Of a stretch of 64,000 nucleotides of DNA, positions 1 to 14,500 are shown one piece after another. The stretch comes from Enoplosus armatus (lineage: Eukaryota; Chordata; Actinopteri; Centrarchiformes; Enoplosidae), in NCBI RefSeq assembly GCF_043641665.1, contig NC_092181.1, forward strand, positions 21,894,463-21,958,462. The letters are read 5' to 3'. The translations under genes and the position numbers were made by a program. The first letter of the stretch is position 1; every line of letters begins with the position of its first letter. Under the pieces are notes generated by a model. That model had not been told where the DNA came from, did not search any database, and saw only the letters and a program-made list of their open reading frames with translations.

Positions 1-3000
1 GGTAAAAGGATGTTACTTCCCACAGTTACATGTCAAAAAGACCGTGCATGTGTCAGCGTCACATGTTGACCAAGGTATTATTTGGTTGGTAAGAATTTGG
101 GGACATATTTGTCCTGAAACGTTATCATTAATCACTATTAAGCAATCGTTTCAAATATTGCAAATGAGGATGTGGAAGAAATGCCATTGATACTGTTGTA
201 CTTGCTGTCTAAACCTAATACATTACATTTAAAGTATAAGATTAGAAAACTGTTGTTGGTTCTTCATCTTCACACTAGGATTGATGCACTTTAACGAAAT
301 TTTTAACACAATTTCGTGTTTGTTTTATCTCAAATTTCACTTCAGATTTTACACGCTAGAGGTTGATATGACTGTGGGGCTTCGGTGTGTATTGGTCATG
401 TTTGAAAAGTGTATACAAAAAGGTCACCAGCCTTTTAGGTATTATATTTATTAGAGGACAAACGCTGGTCAAACTGATATGAGACGATCTTAGAAAGGAT
501 GGAACAACACGTTGCTTTATTAACATCGTTCAACAGCAGCAATACCCACATTTGAAGGATTGTTATTTAATTGTCAAGTAAAGTATCGATCGTATCCAGA
601 TAGGTGCCGAGTGACAATTAACACAATAGTTCATGGGCTGTAATTATGCCAGGTGTCATGATGTTTTTTGTTGAATTATTTAAGTCAGATGCAGGAAGAG
701 ATGGCATTTTATCAAAAACTGTCATGTTAGACTTTGGTGGCATCTTGTAACCCTGTTGTCAGTGAGTGGGTCACTGTTTCATGTAGTTGTATACTATTAG
801 GAAAGATGATCCATCTTATCTTGTCATGCTCAGTGAATATGATTTTATGTTTTGTTTTATTTTTCTCATTTTACATGTTTTGCATAGGATGGACACTGAC
901 GACAAAACAATTGTTAAAGCACCTTAAGGTATATTTTGTTTTATCATTCACACATCATGCGTCACCCCCTGTCATCCACTATTTCAGCTGGTGTGAGAAC
1001 ACTTTTTTGTGTGTGTCTGTGGTGTTTTTGTAAGCCTTTTGTATGAGTGCTGTAAAATGGCCAACAACCACTTGCTTTATAAAGTCAGCTTTTTCTCACC
1101 CACCATCACATTTGGTTTCCTTTCCTTCTTTCTTCACATTCTTCATCAGTGGTGCTAATTTCCACTTTTTCAAAGTTATTATTGTAGCCAGGCATGTAGG
1201 CCTTTTTTTTCTCCGGTTATTTGTTGTTCTAAGAGCCAGTGGCGTATTTAAACTGAAGTTACTGTAGGTAGAGTGAGTAGAGTTGGTGATTGCTGCCTTA
1301 CGTCCAACTCACTAATTTAATAGCCATGTATATGTAAACCTCTTCTGTGATGCAAAAAATTTATTTATGCATATATAGTCTAGAAAACGTCAGGAAAGTG
1401 TGCACAGAACATGATCACAAACTACAGTGTTGAAACAAACAGTAAACCTTTGATACAACAGTAGGAACAGATTTGGACTGAAGACATGAATTTGACTCCT
1501 GATATGTTTATACATGTAATGAAAATGTAAATCTTATATGTTATTCATGTTAATATCAAATTCAATGCACACTCTTGGACCTTAGTATTTCTACAATATC
1601 TTAGCATTTGTCGGATGATTTTATGGGGCTGTATTGCTAATAAAATCCAGCTGGTAGATGAAATATTTCCAATAATTTTTTCCTTTCAGCTTAACAAAAA
1701 AAGACAAACCTTGTTTGTTGATGACTGGAAAGAGGTGACTTGATGCACATTCACGTCCTCTATATTTCACGCAATTCCACATATCGACAATTGGTGGCGG
1801 TAATGTGCAGTAAAAGGCAGCAATGTGCCAGTTCAAGAGAATAAGTTTCAAAACAGAAAAAGGTTTGATGTTTTGTGAAATGTTGAATGTAAACAAAACA
1901 ATTTGATTACAATGAAAACTCAGAGAGACGGAGTATCTTTAGACAAATGTTAAAACTATAGCAACATGACAACAGCTGACAATCTTGTTATTGCCGACCT
2001 CCAGTGATCTAAAGGATAAGGCGTGAAAAGACCAAAACTAACTGTTCATTAGTCCATCTCTCAGTATTTTATGACTTTGCTACTCTGTTGCACTCAGCTC
2101 TAAGCCCATTTCATCCTACTGAGACAGCTCAGAGACATATGGCAGCCAGAAGGTGCTTGTGGGAGTGACAAACAAAGCTGTACCCACGTATAGTAATGAA
2201 GAAACACGTCACCCAGTGAAACTCTCGAGGCTTTTCTTGTTAGTGAAATCGATTCGTTAGTTAGTTTTGGTCTTTTCATTGGAATTGTTGACAATAACAA
2301 ACATATATAGTATATCACCAGACTTGTCCTTTAACTTCTCAGCTGCAGTGATGTAGAAGTGTACCCCAGGGTGTGTCAGTACACTGTGACATCATTGTTG
2401 GATGCAGTTACAGGTGCAACACACTTGAAACTTTCCACCAGAGAGGACATTGAAACACTGCTTTTATTAAGTCTTTTTATGTAAATCTTGAACTTGACTT
2501 AACCTTAACAGCTAAAAATCAGAAATCTGTTTTTAGTGATTTTTTAAAATTATTATTATTATGCTTTTAAAACTCTTGAAGGTAGAAAATACCAAAATAG
2601 GCCTTGCTGAGCACCTCCAAGCGAAAGTTGCATTGATGGTCTAACCACTATTTCAGTTGATGTGTGTTACATAAAAGTTACATAGGTCAATTTGAATGTA
2701 CATGTTGAAGTATACACGGGGGGGTATATATCTATATATATGTATGCTATATATACTCACATGCTTTTGTTGTGAATTAGTGACAAAGAGAGAGAGTGAC
2801 TGTGTGAATAGTGAAACTTAATGCAGGCAGACTCTCACATGTCTGTCCAGAAAGAGAGCAAGAAGTTTTGGATTATGAATACGTCATCATCAACTTCCCT
2901 TATTTGTCAGGGAGCCACGTCGTCATGGCAACTGCAGAAACAAACCATGAATCTGGTCCACTTTGAAATACTGGCATGGAATAAGATTTTCAGCGCTCTA

Positions 3001-4045
3001 CGCAGATGATGTATTTTGTGGTGCGATTCTTAACTTTTTCAACTGTTTTAACTGACGCTTTATTTATTTATTTACATGGTGGAAACACTACTCCGAGCAA
3101 AAGCCTATCAGTGCTGACACAGATTAACAAGCCTTGCTCGCAGTTTGTTGACAAAGTGCTCTAGTAGCCACGGAAAGCCTTTGGTGTTTATTATAATTTT
3201 GGATATAATGCAGACATGAAGGGCATGAAGAAACCAGAGAAAAATGTCCTCAGCTGGCTGGAATAAAACACTGTGATCATAAACAAAGAGCACAGGAAAG
3301 AAAGAGGAAATCTTTTGAGAGATGAAAAACTGACATACAAAACAGACCCAGTTTCTGGTATAAATGCAGAAAAAGAGAGATGATGTGCTGGACTGGGTTA
3401 TTAACAAGCTCAGGGGTGAGAGTCCTGGGTCCCATCCAGATCAATAGTGGCTGGAATGTGCCTGTGGGACCTCCAGGGCCTCAGAGTGGAGCTGCGCCTC
3501 CAGACCAAATAAGGACAGGAGCAGCAAGACCCGTCAACCAGAGCGGAGAGGAGGCCAGCCAGACTGTGAGCTGCCCAGGGATGAGAAGCATTGAGGGAGA
3601 GGGGGGTGGGTGGGAGGCTGGTTTACATCCTCGCTCTGTCTACAAGTGTCCATATAGGTACTCACACACTGTGAGCCGAAACTAGATTTGAGTACGACAA
3701 CTGGAGCTTTGGTAGCACCTGATTTAAGAGGCAAAACACTGGCTTTTGTTTGGAGAGAGGAGTAGTAAGAGAGAAAAGAAGAAATAACAAAAAAAGTGCT
3801 TAACAGAAATAGGAAAACTGGCAAGCAAGTGCTGGTAGAACAGTCTGGGAGCCAGTTCCCCAAATCTGACCAATTACTTCACTCCTGGGGTGGTGTCTGT
3901 CCATTCTCCTCCCCCTGCACCCGCCCACATGGTTAAAAGTCTCCATCACTTTGATATTCCTTTGCTCTTTAACTGTGCTCCCCTCAGCGTGCAGTGTACT
4001 GTCTGTACTGTCTGTTATCTAGCAGCGGGGAGACATTCAAGGGTC
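1..4045. other. Intergenic / upstream flank of pdlim3, no gene recognised
   Basis: AT-rich sequence with no reading frame that resembles a known protein or shows paired splice sites. It includes a short TA-rich stretch near 2720-2760. The frame at about 3380-3685 is moderately GC-rich but has no recognisable domain, so I do not call it. The last few hundred bases before 4046 should contain the pdlim3 5'UTR and promoter. A weak TATA-like TTAAAAG lies near 3933, but no transcription start can be fixed from sequence alone. Confidence 0.5.
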
Positions 4046-5549
4046 ATGCCACTCAATGTCGTGTTGGTCGGTCCGGCCCCCTGGGGGTTTCGCCTGGCAG
4101 GAGGAAAGGACTTCAACCAGCCCCTGACCATCTCCAGGGTGAGTGAGTGATAGGATGTCTCTATCATATAAAAGATGTTCTCCCTTTTGATAACTTGATC
4201 AAAACAAAGCTTTTCAGCAGCTTTTACTGTCTGTTGGTCTCATTTGATGATCAGAGGATTTGACAATTAATCTATTGTTGTAACATCAGCAGAACTGTCT
4301 AAAATGTAAACAGGAATGTGGTTTAATCCGTTTGGCGGTCCAGTCCAGAGGAGTCAGTGTTTGCGTTAGTGTCAACATCGTGTTTCCAGGAGGATTCGTT
4401 CTAGAAAGAGTCTGTCTGGACTCGTTGTGGTATGGGGTTTGCACCTGTGCCACAGCAAATGCAAGAGGCTTAGATACAAATAGCAGCTTACATTGTACTC
4501 TGACATGCACACACACACACACACACACACACAAATGTCTCACTCAGTGGATTTCAGACTGAAGAATTTAGGAGCACAGTCCGGCAGAGCGTGTTAAACA
4601 ATTCTGACTAAAACCTGATGACAAATATGGAAGAAAAAGAAAGATGGTGCCCTCCAGATGTAGAATCCACTTTATATGTTTGGACAAACTTGTTCAAATC
4701 CTCCACACGTTCAGGACATTCATGCTGACAGCCGAGTCGACATGTAGAAGACTGAATTTGTCGGTGATTAGAGAAGACGAGCACAGTGTTACCGTACATA
4801 TATTCATCATAACAGTGCAGCTGTTTACAAGCCAGTAAACGTCAGCTTGGGGTCAACACGGCGCATCACGCAGCTTGTCGTCACTGTCATCACAGGCAGA
4901 GCTGGGAGACGACAGATTACATGTGTTAAACTAAACGTGACTGTAATTCATTAAAGGAAACTCAAATTAAAATTAGAAAGATACTTTGGGCAGACTGTGT
5001 AGAAGGTCATGGCTGCTGATTCAGATTGGTGAAATAGAATTTATCTTCATCTGTTGATGAAAATGACCATTTCCCCGAACTAATATGGTATTTCCTGTTT
5101 AAAGAGCAGCTAAACAAGTGAATCATGTAGCTATGAAATAACCAGAAGGTTACTTATAAGAACTTATTCCATTTAAATGGAACATTTTGGGAAAGACGTT
5201 TATTGATGAGAAGATCAATACGGATTTCGGATTTCTGTGCAGAAAATATGTAGCTGAGGCTAGTGGCTGGTTAGCCTAGCTTAGCACAAAGACTGGAAGC
5301 AAGGGGAAACAACTAGCCTGGCTCTGTCCAAAGGTGGGGAGAAAAGCACCAAAGATGGAAGAGGGGAATAAATACATAATAAGGAAAAAACACAAAAAGT
5401 CAGTATATACAAAAAAATAGATGACATACAGACACATACAAAACTATCTACCATCATTACCATCATAAAAGTATTACTTCATAACAATACAGCTCCAAAT
5501 AGATTCCACTGAAGTTTAACATGGCTTTATTTTCCTTTTTCATGCATTT

Positions 5550-5580
<31 letters not shown>

Positions 5581-8500
5581 ATGGAAACACCCTGTTATAA
5601 CATACAGTCACTCTTTGTTTGTTTTTTTTCACCACTATATAACACAAAAGTAAACTGAATATGAACAGTGTTGTCTTCATCAGCATTCAGACTGTGTGTG
5701 CTGAATCCCCGGTGTCACACAGGATCAGATGTGAGGAGACCCAGTAATCCTGCTCTGTTGGGGTTATGTGCGTCTATATTTAGGGAAAGACCTCAGGAAC
5801 CACTGACTAAAAGCATAGTTAGGTCTCCAAACCACCGGCTCTGTCCAATAAACTCACACCTGTTGTGTTAGTGGACACTCAGTGGCCCACATGAGATCGG
5901 TGATGAGAGACGACTGGGATGGATGAGGAAGGAGAGGAATCAGGGAGGGTAAATGATATGTGGGCAGTAATACAAGAAGCAAACGTGCTCGTAAGAGTAA
6001 GAGAGAAGTACATTAAAGAAAATAATGTGGAAAGCCCTGATATACAAAACACCTCACCAATGCATTCACTGTCTGAGACACATTAAAGGAATTGTTGCTG
6101 CAGTGAAGCTTTATTTAAGCACCAGTGAATCCAGTGTCTCCCTTCACTGCCATTTTTGGTCAGGAACATCTTCCTCTTTACGACTCGCCAGTGTTCCCAG
6201 CTGGTTGAGGAAAGTAAACACAAGTGATAATCATCTTTTTCTTCAGCAGACAGCAGCCTTAAAGGGGCACTCCACCAGATTTACACATCAAGATCAGTTT
6301 ACTTGACGGGGAGGACTACTGAGCCTGTGGAAACACTTGTATACTGTCTCCTGTGGCTCTAGTCTGAGAAAATAACTTAGCTATTATTATCTTCAGCTTA
6401 AGCGTGGAGACTACAAGTTTATAACAGGAAGTATGAGTTGAAAACTTGTTGATAGACACAGGCATGGGCAGTCTAATTGAAAGATGCGATTGAGTTGCAT
6501 CATTGGGAAATCATTGGAGTTTGAGCCATAGGTGGGACTGATCAGCATCAGTTTTGGCTATTCTTCTTTTAATCTGTCTCTGTCGCAAGTTTACCAACTT
6601 TAAACCTGCATTAACTGATTGTTTGGCCACTTGGGGGCAGCGTAACAAGCTGTAAACACTAAATTGACATATTATCGCCTCATAATGCTGTTATGGCTTA
6701 CGCATTAGCAAATTGTTTTTCCATGAAAGAAAACTTTAGCATTTATTTGGAGTCAAATAATCACTCTCCTTTTAACTCTGTGTTAGTCTCCACCAACTCC
6801 TGAGGGAAATACCTGGCTCTTTAGCAGCTAAATGCTCCACCATTGCTGCTGTTTGGTTCTAAACACGCAGCATACTTGAGGTTTATCAGAGTTTGTTTTT
6901 GCTGAGATGCTGTGAGATGAGAGTGGTGGCAAAACCAAAACAATGGCTTAAAAGACGCTGCTCTTGTAGAGCTGAGAGGAACCGATGAGCCAGGTGATGT
7001 GACCCCCTTTTACTTTACACATTGCAATTTGATCCATTTTTAATTTAAGAATGTTGATGTGTGCAGCTTTAATCTTTAACCTTTTATACTAGATTGAAAT
7101 ACTCCAGACAAGGGTTTCAAGTCACATCAGCAAACATTTTCATCCCACCAGATTTGTTTCTCCAATGCTGTACTTCTTGGATAGCTCATTACTGTAACTT
7201 GATTCTCTCTTTATTTTTAATTCCTCACATCATTCATTCTTACATTGGGGTTTTTTTTAACTTCTACCTTAAATTAAAAGGTAAATGGTCTCCCTTATAG
7301 AGCGCTTTTCAAGCTTCACGGTTCCCAAAGCGCTTTACAGTTAAGGTCTCATTCACACACTGATGCAAGGTGCTGGTCTCCATCGGGAGCAACTTAGGGT
7401 TCAGTGTCTTCAACACTTCAACATGAGAGGGGGAGACCCGGAGATCAAACATGACAGATATTAATAAATTGTACTCAGGTATCCAAAGTAATAGTACTCA
7501 CAGGGAATAATAGGAGAAATTTGTTTTATTTTGGGGATTTTCATGCTTGCAGATCAGTTAAAGAAAGAAAAGGAGGAAGGGAAGACGGAAGACACAAGGA
7601 TAGAAATAAGGAAAAACAACACAGAAAGAGAGGAAGGAAAGTTGGAAGGACAGAGGAAAGGAAGCAAGAAAGAAAACACAGGCAGGAAGAAAACAGGAAA
7701 AGATGGAAAGTATGTTTGTAATTTAAACAAAGACAAATGTTTGACATGACAACTGAGCTGCGTGGAAACAAAAGAATCCAATGAAAAGCATAGTTGTTCA
7801 AGTAACAGACATCAGAGCCGTAAAACATATAGTCAGACAGCAGCACTCCAACAAATGCTCCACTGTAAATTACAGCTGCCTCTTTGGAGGCATGAGACAT
7901 CCCTTCAGCACTTTCATCCCCAGTTATTTATAGGCAGATGACCTAATTCAAGTTTCAATGTAACATCCCAGCGTAGCGAAGTTTCCTATGTCCCGTAATG
8001 CAATATGGTTGAGCATAGGTCACGGCCCGGGTAGCGTAAGTGGGAATGTTCGGTCGGGTTTGAAGCTGCCTCCTGAGGTATTCTCTGTGACCCCGATGAC
8101 TTTCTGGGAGTTCTTATTAATCTTGATCACTTCCTGGCCAGCAGAATACATATTCCATCTGGATGCTGTCACTTAGTGGGAAGCAGCGCATGTTTACTTT
8201 ATCTCCATGACAAGGAACGGACAGTTTACATGCATGCATACCAGCCAGGGCAATGCCGTTCCGTTAACGGGAACCCTCCTGCTGCATCTCAGACGGAAGT
8301 TAATGTTTTTTAGAGTGCATTTGGAGGAATATGGCCTGAATCTTTTCTGTTATGAGTTTAACTGAATAGTTGGGCGTCTTAATGGAGGTGTGTTTTGTAT
8401 TTTGCAGGAGTATTCAGGCCAGGTGAGGCTCAGAGAAAGAAAAAAAAATCATATAAAGCTTTGATCTCAACAGGGGAACATGAACAAGGGGTCCTTGCAG

Positions 8501-11500
8501 ATTTCTGCATTGAGAGATGAAGTGCCAGTGATGGAGAACAGACCAAAACTTTTCGCCAGGCTGCTCCACCTGTACAAACTGGACTGTTGGAATAGGATTT
8601 ATAGAGAGACAGAAAGCGGAGGACAGAGTTTTTTGTTTTCTGAAGACATTGCTCTGGGATTCATTCTAATGGGAAATAACTACCTAATTACAACAACAGT
8701 GTATTCTCTTATTCATTTGCATAGTATTGAACTCCAAGTAATTCATTTTCAATTTGTTTAAGACTACATTGCTGTAAAAATCGAACAGATTAAATTTCGA
8801 TCAGATATTGATTCTAGATGTTACTGTTACCAAACGACAGCTACCTCTCACGTATGTTCTGCTCTTGTCTAACACTTTTCTGGAAACCAGTGAATCATTT
8901 TTTTACAGAGGTTTTTGAAACACAGATTGAATTCTGCACAGTAACCTGCAACGTCTTTGCCTCAATCAAAATACAAAAAAGATTATTGCCTTTTCTATTC
9001 TGGGACTGTTTTTTCTGCTTGTTGGTGGAATCATCAGTCCCTCCGCTTCCTCAACACATATGGGTGGTAAATTAGCAAAGGAATCAAAAGTGTCTTCATA
9101 AGGTGTGAACCACCATGAGCCCCCAAAATAGCTGCAGTGTGCAGTCTCTGAAACTCTACTGGAGGGAATGAATACCATTCATCTCAAAAATATTCCCTCT
9201 GTTGGAGAGGGTGAGATCTGGTGACTGCAAAAGCCATAGCATAATACTCATCAAGTCATCAGTGAACATTCGTGCCTCGTATGGAAGTATTTGCATTTGT
9301 TGTATTTAAGTTTTTCTTTTAATTTGTCACCTCTCTGTATCAAACTCTGTCTCATCAAATACTTAAAGCCACAGTCTTTATTTGTTGTCCATTCCTCTCC
9401 CCATTACTTCTTCTGCTCCCTTCCAGATCACTCCCGGCAGTAAGGCCTCCATAGCCAACTTGTGTCCTGGTGACGTCATCCTGGCCATCGAGGGAGTCCC
9501 GGCCACAGACCTGCTGCACTGTGAAGCCCAGAACAAGATAAAAGAGTCCACACATCAGCTCTGTCTTACTGTTGAAAGGTTATATGCAGAAACAAAAAGC
9601 ATGCACACAGTCACCAGAAATAAGAGTAAAGGAAAGTCGGAGAAAAATAAACTTCTGTGTGCCTGTAAATCATCTCAAGACTGAGATTTCTCTTATGTAT
9701 AGTCAGAATACAAGAAATTAGTATACTTCACGGTTTTGTGCTAACAGGGAATGATACAAGATATGTGCAGACATCAGTAAAACTGCAGCTGTGAGCATGA
9801 CCTTTCTTTTGTGGATTGCATTATGGGAAATCAAGTGAATTTGGTATGGCTTATGGCTTTGGCTTAACCATCAGTTCATCAGTCATGTTGAGGTGACCCT
9901 CTGACCAGGATCCGTTTTTTATTTCCAGGAATGAATCAAGACTCTGGTCACCGCGTGTTGTGGACGAAGGCAGAGCTCACCCATATAAACTCAACCTGGA
10001 AGCAGAACAGCAGGTTTGTAAGAGTTCATGAGAAATTGATTCACGTTGATTAATGCTTATGGCAGCCATTTTGCTTCACATAATTATCCCATTATTGTCT
10101 CAATAATCACCTTGTTACCTTCTTCTCCCAACAGGAATATAAACCTATTGGCGCTGCTCACAACCGGAGAGCTCAGCCGTTTGTCGCGGCAGCGAACATC
10201 GATGACAAGCGTCAGGTGGTCAGTGCAGCCTACAACACTCCTATAGGCCTGTACTCCTCAGGCAACATCCAGGACGCTATGGAGGGCCAGATCCGAGGCC
10301 TGGTGCACCAAAAGCCTGAGAGGTGATGGTTTTCCCTCTATCTACAGCTTAAACATGGCAGTCAGGTTCTTTCAAAGCCCTGCACCATACAGCAACTAAC
10401 AGCATGTGAGTCGTAAGTACACTGATTATGCTATTAGTCATGCTAGCAATAGTAATATGGCTCAACAGATGGTTATGTTGGTTTGTCGTTCAGCCTGTTC
10501 AATAGTTTGTTTGTTGGTCTCTGGTACAGAGTGACATATCTTCACAATATTGATATTTATGGTCCTAAGCCCCCAGGAACATCACCAGGTTTTGCATCAA
10601 TTTTGGTGTAGTGGCCACAATTGGAATTGCAAGTCATGTGATGCACTTGGGCCCAAAATGACATTTGCCCATACACAATCATTCACATCAATCAAGAAAT
10701 GGCTGATGAATACATTAATTATCAGAATTCGAGCCGGAAGGTCAGATAAAATATTTTAAGTATATTGTTTTCATTATATTGTTTTGACGTTTGCGCAGAG
10801 ACATCTGGCTCAAATGTATGGGCCCAAATACGCAGAGGCTGTAATAACTTTTCTAGCACCCGGTGATACATTTTCATTTGATTGGTGTTTCCCCTGACTT
10901 TTCTACTAGTGTTATCACCAATTTAAAATGTACACTTGTCATACCTCCAAAAGTAATTAAAGACCTATCAGCCTCAGCTGTTTTAAGCTTAACATTTTCT
11001 AACAAACATGCTAACATTTGTCATCATGCTAACTGCTAACATTGCTCACAGGTTGAATATAAGCATTTTAGCATGCTAGTTGGCCTTAGGGCTGAAACAA
11101 CTTTTTATTTTGTGTTGTGAATGTCATTGATTAGTCGCTTATGAAGGCCAAAGACTTTCACATTGTTTGTTTTGTCCGACCAAAAGTTCGAAACCCAAAT
11201 ATATTTAATTTACAGTGATATAAAACAGAGACAAGCAGTAAATCATCATTCAAGTTTAGAAGCTGTAAACAACAAATGCTTGACATTTTGCTTGATAATA
11301 GACTTAAATAATAAATCAATTAGCAAAATTGTTGTCTAATCATTTTCTGCCAAACTACTAATAGCCTTTCCTCTGGCACCACCCTCACGCCAAATGATTT
11401 TCCCCACTGGTTCTTTTCATCCATCCGAGTTGTGTTTTCTGGTGTGTAATGGTCATTACAGCCTCACAGGGATACTAATGTAGAAATAGAGTTTGTTCCC

Positions 11501-14500
11501 TTCATGATTTCTTTCTGCTTTGCTGTTGTTACGTTCACTGTAGTCCACCTGCTCTTTACGCAGCTCGCCTCCTGACTCACCCAGTCACTCACTTTGTCTG
11601 GTTTGTCTAAAGGTGTCAGCTGAGTAGCTTAATGCGGCCACAGATGTGCAACAGTATGTTAGCCTTCGGCCTTCCCCTGCGTTCATGTGGACTTCATTAG
11701 GCTACCTGACGTATTGTGTGTCACACTGAGAATATATTATCACAGCCTAGAGGAATGAATCTTTCCATGGCTTAACCACAACCTCTGAATGAGACATATA
11801 TCACATCAAACCATCAAGTCATGTCAGCTGATGCAACATAGACTCGCTCTGCATAATTTCTAGCCTACTTTACATGTGTAGATTTGATTGTAATGTATTG
11901 ATAACCACTATAACCACCAGACCAGATACAATTATTATATAATAGACCATGATTATGAAAATAGAATCGATATGCATGAAAAAGGGCACGTTATAGGATC
12001 AACATGCTGTAAAACTCAGCTAAAATATTTAATTAATCAACATCCTCTTTCCTTTCTCATTTTCCTCTATGTGGTCCAGCTCATAAAATGTCTTACTCAT
12101 CCCACATCTAACTGTTTTTTTTCCTTTTACGGTTGACTCACCATGCTGTAGCACTTCAGTCTCCAGCTGGTTGTTCTCACCTGATTTGCTTTACTCAGTA
12201 ACCACAAGTTAAAACAAAATCTCAGGGCGATGCAGTTAAGATTGCAATGCTTCATTTCTGCTACTTGCAAGAAGGAACCCCTCTTGAACTTGACTTATGC
12301 ATATGGAAACCTATAGACCAAAGCAGTGCTGTGTCATAGATTGTATAGCGTGCATTTGTGTTTGTATCCTGACCAGGTTTTGTACTGCATGTATGTGCCT
12401 CTCAGCCCCAGGACTTTGACCAACATTGAGGATTCTGACGTCTACCAGATGTTACAGAAAGACCAGGAGGAGCCCCAGGAGCCTCGGCAGTCTGGCTCGT
12501 TCAAAGCCCTGCAGGACTTTATTGACAGTGATGGTGAGCTCTTCCTCTTTCCCAGGAGATTTCCTCCACAACCCAAAAACATCTTGCAGGTTGAAACTAT
12601 TACCGGTACAGAGAAACATTTGTACTTTTACTGACAGCCAAAAAGACGCACTGCCTCACTGTGGAAGCACATACAGATGTTTCAAAGGCCTTTTAAAGAG
12701 TTATGGGGTTCTGCATGAACACGCTATTTTCTGCAAAGGTTAGAACAGTTTTTGTTATTTCACATCAGAGAGATTTCTTTTTTTTTCTCTGAGCTCTTCT
12801 CACTGGTTTGAAATGGGTGGGGCTTTTTGAGCATTAAACTCTTAATAAACAAGGTCTAAAAAGTCTCTGAGAAAATGATCCTACTTCTCACTTGATTTAT
12901 AACCTCAAAAAACATTGTCCGAATGAGTTTCAAGCTTCAATATGCCATGATGTTTATTTTGTAAATTAGAGTCCCATTTAGAGTAAAATAGACTAATTAA
13001 AACTATTTTGTAATACTATTGCAATTTTCTCTTCATGAGATGCTGTTTTTTGTTTTAGGGATATTATTGTTGCAGCTCAACTATATTACATTACATTCTG
13101 GAGTGATTAGGGCTGGAGCACACGGTTGTGGTTGCGTAGAGCTTTTTAATAAGGCACATCATTGACATGAAGCGTTTCTTCTTTAGAGTCTGTTGAAGAC
13201 AGACACTTTTCTCCAGAGTGACTTATATTTGTATCTCCCGCACACACATCAGGGGTTCACAATTTTGGGGTTCAGTGTCTTGCCCAAAGACACTTCAACA
13301 TGTGGTCAGGAGGAGCCTGGGATTGAACCAACAACCCTACGACCAACTAAAGGTTCATTTGCAAAAACAGATGTTTCTGGGGGTTTTTTGCACTCCAGGC
13401 AACATCAATCAAACTGGTGTTGGTTCATTCATTTTAAGAATGACATTCATCTGTTTTTTCAAATTAAGTCTTCTGAATTTACAGAACCACGTTGCTCATT
13501 TGATGACCTACTACAGTAAATGTGCCATTAACAATTATTCCAGTAAATTATTAATTATGCTGCAGGGAACAAATACAGACTATATAGACAGCATAACATT
13601 GGTTATCATTTTTGCAGTATTTTGACAATGTAGTGTATCACATACACTGTTAATGCTACACAATATGCCATTACAAAAGCACTCCTCCATGTTTTTCCTC
13701 TATTAACTGAGTTGTGCCTTGATAGATCTGACGTTATGAAATATGCTTGTCACCAATAAGGAAGTGTCATTCAGGACTCAAGAGGCTATAAGTGTCCCTG
13801 CCTCGTGTCTCTTGAGTGTTTTGTTTTTATTTATGTGCTCCTGTATAGGTACAGGGTTGTTTTGTTGAGTGGTTTCTCTCCCATGTGGGCAGGCACTCGT
13901 CCCATTGTGACCAGGACCGTAAAAGCCCCCACCACCAAACCAACTCCGCCCACAGGAAACCTGCAGAAACTGCCCGTCTGCGACAAATGTGGGAATGGGA
14001 TTGTGTGAGTATTAATAGAAAAACATAAATCATCTGTGATTCACATTCAGAGCCTCCATGAAAGGGTGGAGAACATTACAGGAACAATACAGCCCACTAC
14101 AGTAACACCACAAACTATAGCTTGTATAGAAATTCATTAACAACCTTTAAATCCTGATGAAGAGCTTTTTATTTAGTCTCCCAGGTGTTTTCCATGTATC
14201 TAACTAATGTAAACATAACATAACATTATTGCAATGTAATTTCAATCATATATAATGATATGTATTCACAATCATCAATAATCAGCCTGTGAATTATTTG
14301 TACATATTTATCAACAGTTAATAAAGCCTTTGTAACACACTGTGAACATCTGTTCATGTGTGAAATATTTTGCTTTAAGGTTAATCAGCTACAGATACTT
14401 CACACATTAGAAGTAGTTATCATGGTTGACTCATTCATTTATTAACACTATAAAAGTGCCCTTATATTTATATGTCAATGGCCATTTCAGTTATTCATCA

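Larger units (their letters stand above)
10323..12411 (+). other. pdlim3 intron 4, repeat-bearing, no alternative exon seen
   Basis: This intron would be one expected place for the alternatively spliced skeletal-muscle ALP exons known in mammals. I saw no frame resembling them. It holds two dispersed repeats, at about 10860-11090 and 11088-11350. Confidence 0.5.

Noticed and set aside
3380..3685. 101-codon plus-strand frame upstream of pdlim3
   Set aside because: Proline- and glycine-rich because of local GC content; no domain, splice logic or match to anything I know.
7521..7900. Overlapping Lys/Glu/Arg-rich and Phe/Ser/Leu-rich frames
   Set aside because: They are translations of a polypurine/polypyrimidine tract in pdlim3 intron 1.
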